Position numbers and translations under genes: made by a program
Part shown: piece by piece, positions 6,570-10,244 of the stretch
Layout: every line of letters begins with the position of its first letter
Position numbering within the stretch: the stretch's first letter is position 1
DNA from: Aquirhabdus sp.
GTDB lineage: Bacteria > Pseudomonadota > Gammaproteobacteria > Pseudomonadales > Moraxellaceae
Direction of reading: 5' to 3'
Length of the DNA stretch: 10,244 bases
Assembly (NCBI GenBank): GCA_030151145.1
Contig: JASLEL010000248.1
Location: 1 to 10,244 of the forward strand
The notes under the pieces: model-generated
Told to the model about the DNA's origin: nothing
Database searches by the model: none
The model's input: the letters and a program-made list of their open reading frames with translations, nothing else

Positions 6570-6620
6570 GGTTCATGGTCTATACCCCTATTTTTGAGTT
6601 ATCGTAAAATTACCTACAAA

Positions 6621-7742
6621 CTAAGAAGCCTGTCCGCGATCCACTTGACGTGCCCGCCCGATTAGACGCCTGAATAAACGCTGCACCAGACGCGCAAGTC
6701 CCTCAGGCTCCCAGATCAGGAACACCATAATGAGCGTGCCAAACACGACTTTTTGCACATTCTCGATCACCGCACCATCGACACTGTTGCCCGTGATCGC
6801 ACGCAGGACCTGACTGAGCGCAATCGGAAACAGAACGATAAACGCCGCCCCCAGATAGCCACCCGACAGCCGCCCCAGCCCGCCGATCAGCACAATGAAC
6901 AGAATCTGAAACGAACGCGACAGATCAAAGCCATTCGGCTCCACCGTCCCCAGATAGGTGAACGCCCACAGTGCCCCGGCGATGCCGAGATAAAAGGAAC
7001 TGATAGCAAAGGCCCACAGCTTGATACCAAACACCGCAATGCCAGACGTACTTGCCGCGATCTCCATATCGCGTACCGCAAGGAAATTGCGCCCCAGCCG
7101 CGTGCGGTATAGCAGACGATGCGCAGCCAAAGTCAGCAGCCAGACGATCACCAGCGTCAGGTTGTAGTGTCCTGCGGGCGTATCCATCTGCCAGCCTGCG
7201 ATCACAATCGGCGGCGCACTGATCACGCCGGAGCTGCTGTGATTGGAAAACCAGCCGAACTGCGTCAGCACCCACAGCACCAAAAACTGCAACGCCAGCG
7301 TCGAGACGATGAGATAAAAACCACGTATACGCAGACTGGGCAGACCCGCAATCACACCAACGACTGCCGTAATCCCGCCCCCCAGCAAGATACTGAGTAG
7401 CAGTGGCACATGTCCGTAAAGCTGGAGGTCATAGGTCGCAAATGCCCCGACCGCCATGAATGCCGCACTGCCCAGCGATAGCAGGCCGGTATAGCCCGTC
7501 AGGATATTCAGGCCGATGCCTGCCAAGGACAGGATCAGAAACGGCGTCAAGATCGCGCTCAGCCAGTATTCGCTGGCAACGGTGCTGACACTCCATGCCA
7601 GTAGCAGGACCGCAACCCAGCCTAGCGATGTCATGCTGCGGTGGATGATTGCGGTACGTTGGCTTAAGGCGGGTAAGGTTGCCTCTCCTGCTGCAACCGG
7701 CTCAAGCACGCTGACCGGCAGCGGTACACTGGATTGACTCAT
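6621..7742 (-). CDS. livM: ABC transporter permease, LivM type
   Basis: This 373-residue inner-membrane protein is one of the two permeases of a HAAT importer. A polar N-terminal stretch of about 38 residues precedes multiple hydrophobic segments. Family landmarks are LNILTGYTGLLSLGSAAFMAVGA (78-100), RIRGFYLIVSTLALQF (138-153), the cytoplasmic coupling loop RTRLGRNFLAVRDMEIAASTSGI (about 213-234) and IVLIGGLGRLSGGYLGA (283-299). The ATG at 7742 follows GAGGAG seven bases upstream. It is 36 bp downstream of livH. The 217-bp leader that follows holds putative attenuating elements, so the binding-protein gene may be expressed at a different level. Confidence 0.92.
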   Translation of the reverse strand: MSQSSVPLPVSVLEPVAAGEATLPALSQRTAIIHRSMTSLGWVAVLLLAWSVSTVASEYWLSAILTPFLILSLAGIGLNILTGYTGLLSLGSAAFMAVGAFATYDLQLYGHVPLLLSILLGGGITAVVGVIAGLPSLRIRGFYLIVSTLALQFLVLWVLTQFGWFSNHSSSGVISAPPIVIAGWQMDTPAGHYNLTLVIVWLLTLAAHRLLYRTRLGRNFLAVRDMEIAASTSGIAVFGIKLWAFAISSFYLGIAGALWAFTYLGTVEPNGFDLSRSFQILFIVLIGGLGRLSGGYLGAAFIVLFPIALSQVLRAITGNSVDGAVIENVQKVVFGTLIMVFLIWEPEGLARLVQRLFRRLIGRARQVDRGQAS

Positions 7743-7778
7743 GGTAAATCTCCTCGCATTCCTATGCTTATGCCTGCC

Positions 7779-8660
7779 TTAGACCCGTGCGACCTGTGCC
7801 TGACCGAATAACCCCTCGGGCTTAAACCAGAGCAGGACAATCGCCAGCACATAGGGAAACCAGTTCTCAATGCCCGACCCGATGACTAGACCGAGATAAA
7901 CCTCAGCGAGCTTCTCCCCAGCGCCGACGATCAGCCCTGCCAGAATCGCCCCGCTGATCGAACCGAAGCCCCCGATGATGAGGACCGGCAGCGCCTTCAA
8001 GACCACCAGCGACAGCGAGAACTGCACCCCCAGGCGCGCGCCCCAGATCAAGCCGGTCACCAGTGCGACAGAACCCGCCACCGACCATACGAGGATCAGC
8101 ACGCGATGCTGATTAATCCCTAAGGACTGCGCAGCCAAGGGATCATCCGCCACCGCCCGCAGTGCAAGACCAATCCGGGTACGGCCAAAGACTAAAGTCA
8201 GCAAGATCACCAGCCCCGCCGCGATACCCGCTGCGATCACATCAAAGCGGTTCAGCAGCACCTGCCCCAGAAAGATCGGATCTTCGCTGATACCCAGATC
8301 CAGCCCATGTACCTGCGTCCCCCAGACCAACTGTGCCGCACCCTCGATCAGCACACTTAAGCCCAGTGTCGCCATAAACAGCGTGATCGGCGGACGATTA
8401 GCCAGCGGCCTCAGCACCAGCCGCTCGGTTGCGACAGCAAGCACAACCAGCACCAGCAGCGTGATCGCAAAGGACAGGACAAATGACAATCCACGCTCAA
8501 GCAGGCTGACGAAGGTCAGCGCTGCAAACAGGACCGTCGCACCCTGCGCAAAATTAAATACCCCGGACGCTCGGTAGATCAGCACAAAGCCTAAAGCCAC
8601 CAATGCATACAGCACACCCGACAACATGCCTCCCAAGAGCACTTCAAACAAAAAACTCAT
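7779..8660 (-). CDS. livH: ABC transporter permease, LivH type
   Basis: The 293-residue permease is mostly hydrophobic, with about eight membrane segments. It shows the family hallmarks SGVFNFAQG (32-40), TERLVLRPLANRPPITLFMATLGLS in two parts near 78-102, the coupling loop GRTRIGLALRAVADDPLAAQSLGI (159-182) and LIIGGFGSISGAILAGLIVGAGE near 227-249. It would pair with LivM to form the transmembrane channel. Its ATG overlaps the livG stop as ATGA (8657-8660), so the two are translationally coupled. A GAGGTG ribosome site lies inside the end of livG. Confidence 0.93.
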   Translation of the reverse strand: MSFLFEVLLGGMLSGVLYALVALGFVLIYRASGVFNFAQGATVLFAALTFVSLLERGLSFVLSFAITLLVLVVLAVATERLVLRPLANRPPITLFMATLGLSVLIEGAAQLVWGTQVHGLDLGISEDPIFLGQVLLNRFDVIAAGIAAGLVILLTLVFGRTRIGLALRAVADDPLAAQSLGINQHRVLILVWSVAGSVALVTGLIWGARLGVQFSLSLVVLKALPVLIIGGFGSISGAILAGLIVGAGEKLAEVYLGLVIGSGIENWFPYVLAIVLLWFKPEGLFGQAQVARV

Positions 8661-9523
8661 ACACTCACCTCTTCAGCCTGCGCGTCAGTCACATCCTGGT
8701 CGCGTCTGGCGCGCCCCAGATAGGCCGCCAGCACCTCAGGATGCTGACGAATCGTCTCGGCATCGCCCTCGGCGATCTTGCGACCGTAGTCCAGCACCAC
8801 GATATGATCAGCGAGGCTCAAGACCACCTTGACGTCATGCTCAATCAGGATAATGGTCGTGCCGAGGCGATCGCGGATCTGGCGAATATCGACCGCCAGC
8901 GCCGCTTTCTCATGGACATTCATGCCCGCCATCGGCTCATCCAGCAGTAACAGACGCGGCTCTGACGCCAAGGCCCGCGCCAGCTCGACGCGTTTCTGAA
9001 TGCCGTAGGACAGCTCGCCTACCGGCAACTCCGCCCATAGGGTTAAGCCCAGATCCGCCAGAATCTGCTGGACCCGGGCGCCCTCCTCCCGCTGCTCGCG
9101 GCGGGCAGCAGGTAAGCCCAGCCACTGGGCAATCCAATGACTTCTCTCGCGCAGATGCCGACCGGCACGGATGTTGTCTCGAACCGACAGGGTTTTAAAC
9201 AAGGCCAGATTCTGAAAAGTCCGCGCGACGCCCAGCTCGGCCACCTGACGCGCATGGCGTTTTTGCCGGGCCTGATTGATGACGGGTTGATCAAATAGCG
9301 TGATCGATCCGGATTGAGCCTGATACAGTCCATTGATTACATTTAACAAAGTGCTCTTGCCTGCGCCATTGGGACCGATGATTGCAGTAATACGACCGGC
9401 TGGCACCGCAAGACTTAAGTCCTGCAGTACTTGATTACCCCCAAATGAGAGATTAATGGCCTGTAAGCGCAGGGCATCCTGTACAGGTTGGCTCGCCGCG
9501 CTCTGAACATTATCATCACTCAT
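8657..9523 (-). CDS. livG: ABC transporter ATP-binding protein, LivG type
   Basis: The 288-residue ATPase heads the importer operon. Walker A GPNGAGKST is at residues 50-58, the Q-loop RTFQN at 101-105, the signature LSYGIQKRVELARAL at 171-185 (LSYG in place of LSGG, normal for LivG), Walker B LLLLDEPMAGMN at 191-202 with catalytic Glu196, and the switch His at 229 (IEHD). The frame is open to 9595, but the ATG at 9523 has AAGGGGA just upstream and gives the expected length with a short variable N-terminus. About 100 bases of leader separate it from the predicted start site of a sigma-54-type promoter. A short cysteine-containing frame overlaps its start codon. Confidence 0.93.
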   Translation of the reverse strand: MSDDNVQSAASQPVQDALRLQAINLSFGGNQVLQDLSLAVPAGRITAIIGPNGAGKSTLLNVINGLYQAQSGSITLFDQPVINQARQKRHARQVAELGVARTFQNLALFKTLSVRDNIRAGRHLRERSHWIAQWLGLPAARREQREEGARVQQILADLGLTLWAELPVGELSYGIQKRVELARALASEPRLLLLDEPMAGMNVHEKAALAVDIRQIRDRLGTTIILIEHDVKVVLSLADHIVVLDYGRKIAEGDAETIRQHPEVLAAYLGRARRDQDVTDAQAEEVSV

Positions 9524-9599
9524 GTTGTCCCCTTGCGCAGGTGCAGCACGCTGCCTGTCGTATACCCAAATATAAAAAATAGACGCTGTCGTCATCCAT
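9516..9599 (-). CDS. Possible 27-residue upstream ORF with a Cys cluster overlapping livG start
   Basis: An ATG at 9599 opens a frame that begins MDDDSVYFLYLG and near its end reads AACCTCARGQHE. The codons TGC TGC ACC TGC (9548-9537) lie just before the livG ribosome site, and the stop codon (9518-9516) falls inside the livG coding sequence in another frame, an 8-base overlap. That arrangement would permit cysteine-sensitive translational coupling, as described for some actinobacterial sulfur genes. Against it, I see no Shine-Dalgarno sequence before this ATG. It may be chance. Confidence 0.2.
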   Translation of the reverse strand: MDDDSVYFLYLGIRQAACCTCARGQHE

Positions 9600-9634
9600 C
9601 GCTGATCACGTCAGTGACCCGCGTGCTTTTATAT

Positions 9635-9650
9635 GGCGAATTTCGTGCCA
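9635..9650 (-). promoter_or_regulatory. Sigma-54 (-24/-12) promoter of the importer operon
   Basis: The minus strand reads TGGCACGAAATTCGCC: a perfect TGGCACG at -24, four bases, then TCGC at -12, with GG and GC ten bases apart. The TCGC variant is the same as at the msuE promoter. Predicted start is near 9624, about 100 bases before the livG ATG. Confidence 0.68.
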
Positions 9651-9668
9651 TTTATTTTTATTATTAAC

Positions 9669-9681
9669 AATCAGTTAATTA
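9669..9681 (+). promoter_or_regulatory. IHF-like site between activator site and promoter
   Basis: AATCAGTTAATTA matches the IHF consensus WATCAANNNNTTR with one mismatch. It sits between the -24 box (9650) and the upstream element (from 9731), where IHF-induced bending commonly assists sigma-54 activators. AT-rich DNA makes chance matches frequent. An overlapping dyad AATTAG-G-CTAATT (9677-9689) is also present. Confidence 0.3.
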
Positions 9682-9730
9682 GGCTAATTCGTTGGGACTT
9701 AACATGGCGTGTATGCAAAGATTTGCTGAT

Positions 9731-9750
9731 CCACTGTTGATAGGGAAGCA
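9731..9750. promoter_or_regulatory. Candidate activator site upstream of livG
   Basis: CCACTGTTGATAGGGAAGCA contains the same ACTGTTRATAG half as the site before the ACAD-like operon, with GCAA replacing the second AACA half. CAACAGTGG, its reverse complement core, also occurs at 4034-4042. The edge is 80 bp from the -24 box. The dyad is degenerate, so this is the weakest of the three activator-site calls. Confidence 0.4.
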
Positions 9751-9751
9751 A

Positions 9752-9919
9752 TCATAGACGCAGACCGATCAGGCTCATTTGCAGTGTGAGTGGCAATACA
9801 TCGATATCCCATGCAGCTAGAGATGCATGTAAAGGCTGGGCACTATTCGTGACAGGCCGATTCGTGACAGGCTGATTCGTGACTGGCTTATCGGCTAAGC
9901 CTGCCTCAGGAGCAATCAT
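9752..9919 (-). CDS. Doubtful 55-residue ORF with PVTN repeats
   Basis: The frame starts MIAPEAGLADKPVTNQPVTN and ends LPLTLQMSLIGLRL. I do not recognise it. No ribosome site precedes the ATG at 9919 or the in-frame TTG at 9937. The repeat of PVTNQ/R comes from the 15-bp DNA repeats and so does not by itself support translation. It lies upstream of the activator-site candidate and could be a gene remnant or noncoding spacer. Confidence 0.15.
   Translation of the reverse strand: MIAPEAGLADKPVTNQPVTNRPVTNSAQPLHASLAAWDIDVLPLTLQMSLIGLRL
9845..9889 (+). repeat. Three tandem 15-bp repeats
   Basis: ATTCGTGACAGGCCG, ATTCGTGACAGGCTG and ATTCGTGACTGGCTT follow head to tail, copies one and two differing at one base. 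They lie about 195 bp upstream of the importer promoter. The unit length is a multiple of three and encodes PVTN-type pentapeptides on the minus strand, but they may equally be slippage products or operator-like sites. Confidence 0.75.
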
Positions 9920-10022
9920 GGAAGGATAAGAAACCAATCATTGCTGTGGCTGATGGCTTCAGGATTCTGAAAAAGGGGAATATAAACAGCGATATCAAAC
10001 GCAAGATGACACCGCACAAAGA

Positions 10023-10056
10023 CACACAAGCAAGGTTATGAGACCTTGCCTGTGTG
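10023..10056 (-). terminator. Hairpin terminator after phnX
   Basis: On the minus strand CACACAGGCAAGGT and ACCTTGCTTGTGTG pair over 13 of 14 positions around a six-base loop. Only a broken T-rich stretch (TCTTTGT) follows. It lies about 30 bases after the phnX stop and probably ends that transcript; the poor T-tract lowers confidence in intrinsic termination. Confidence 0.55.
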
Positions 10057-10086
10057 GATGGAGGACACGACAGATCAGCATGCTGT

Positions 10087-10244
10087 TTAAGGACGCTCTC
10101 CCAGCTTTAAGCGGCGCTCGATGTCATCCACCACCGGCATGAGGTCGGCAATGCTGTCTATCACATAATGCGCGCCGGATGTGGCCAGCTTCTGGTAGGT
10201 TGCCGCACGCAAGCGCACTTGCTCGGCAGGCGGTAACGCCTGCC
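10087..10244 (-). CDS. phnX: Phosphonoacetaldehyde hydrolase, C-terminal fragment (5' end outside window)
   Basis: Only the last 51 residues are in the window. They include RLRAATYQKLATSGAHYVID and SIADLMPVVDDIERRLKLGE, ending RP, which I recognise as the conserved C-terminus of phosphonatase. PhnX, a HAD-superfamily enzyme, cleaves the C-P bond of phosphonoacetaldehyde to acetaldehyde and phosphate in 2-aminoethylphosphonate breakdown. The catalytic Asp and Schiff-base Lys lie outside the window. It belongs to a different nutrient pathway, is followed by a hairpin, and is separated from the importer operon by over 550 bp, so it marks the cluster boundary. Confidence 0.82.
   Translation of the reverse strand, partial: QALPPAEQVRLRAATYQKLATSGAHYVIDSIADLMPVVDDIERRLKLGERP

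Noticed and set aside
9524..9595. N-terminal extension of livG to the ATG at 9595
   Set aside because: No ribosome site precedes it, while AAGGGGA is well placed before the ATG at 9523.

Overview
The window carries a sulfur-scavenging gene cluster from a Gram-negative, probably a pseudomonad-like gammaproteobacterium. The lineage is inferred from an outer-membrane channel gene, the SfnG/MsuE pair and three sigma-54-type promoters. Coding DNA is moderately GC-rich and the intergenic regions are strongly AT-rich. Every convincing gene lies on the minus strand, so transcription runs from high to low coordinates.

Layout in the direction of transcription. (1) 10244-10087: the C-terminal end of a phosphonoacetaldehyde hydrolase gene (phnX), followed by a hairpin terminator. 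(2) 10086-9524: a 563-bp intergenic region with a 3 x 15-bp tandem repeat, a doubtful small ORF, a candidate activator site, an IHF-like site and a sigma-54 promoter. (3) 9523-4159: a complete branched-chain-amino-acid-type (HAAT/Liv) ABC importer in the order livG, livH, livM, periplasmic binding protein, livF, closed by a strong terminator. The binding-protein gene has hairpins on both sides, probably to set its dose relative to the membrane and ATPase genes. (4) 4158-1725: an activator-site-like dyad, a sigma-54 promoter, a leader hairpin, an acyl-CoA-dehydrogenase-fold flavoprotein that lacks the usual catalytic glutamate, and a Phenol_MetA_deg-type outer-membrane channel, then a terminator. 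(5) 1724-1: a striking 17-bp perfect inverted repeat, a sigma-54 promoter, an MsuE-type NADH:FMN reductase with an unusual C-terminal tail, and SfnG, the FMNH2-dependent dimethyl-sulfone monooxygenase, cut by the window edge.

How the parts fit. MsuE would supply FMNH2 to SfnG, which turns dimethyl sulfone into methanesulfinate for sulfur assimilation. The ACAD-like enzyme may be a second flavin-dependent oxygenase acting on another organosulfur compound. The outer-membrane channel and the ABC importer would bring substrates in. The best new observation is regulatory. All three operons start from a GG-N10-GC (-24/-12) promoter with a related ACTGTT-type element 50-95 bp upstream. This suggests one sigma-54 enhancer-binding activator, plausibly SfnR, whose gene is not in the window, controls transporter, channel and oxygenases as a single regulon. 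The link between the Liv-type importer and organosulfur compounds is inference from neighbourhood and shared promoter architecture.
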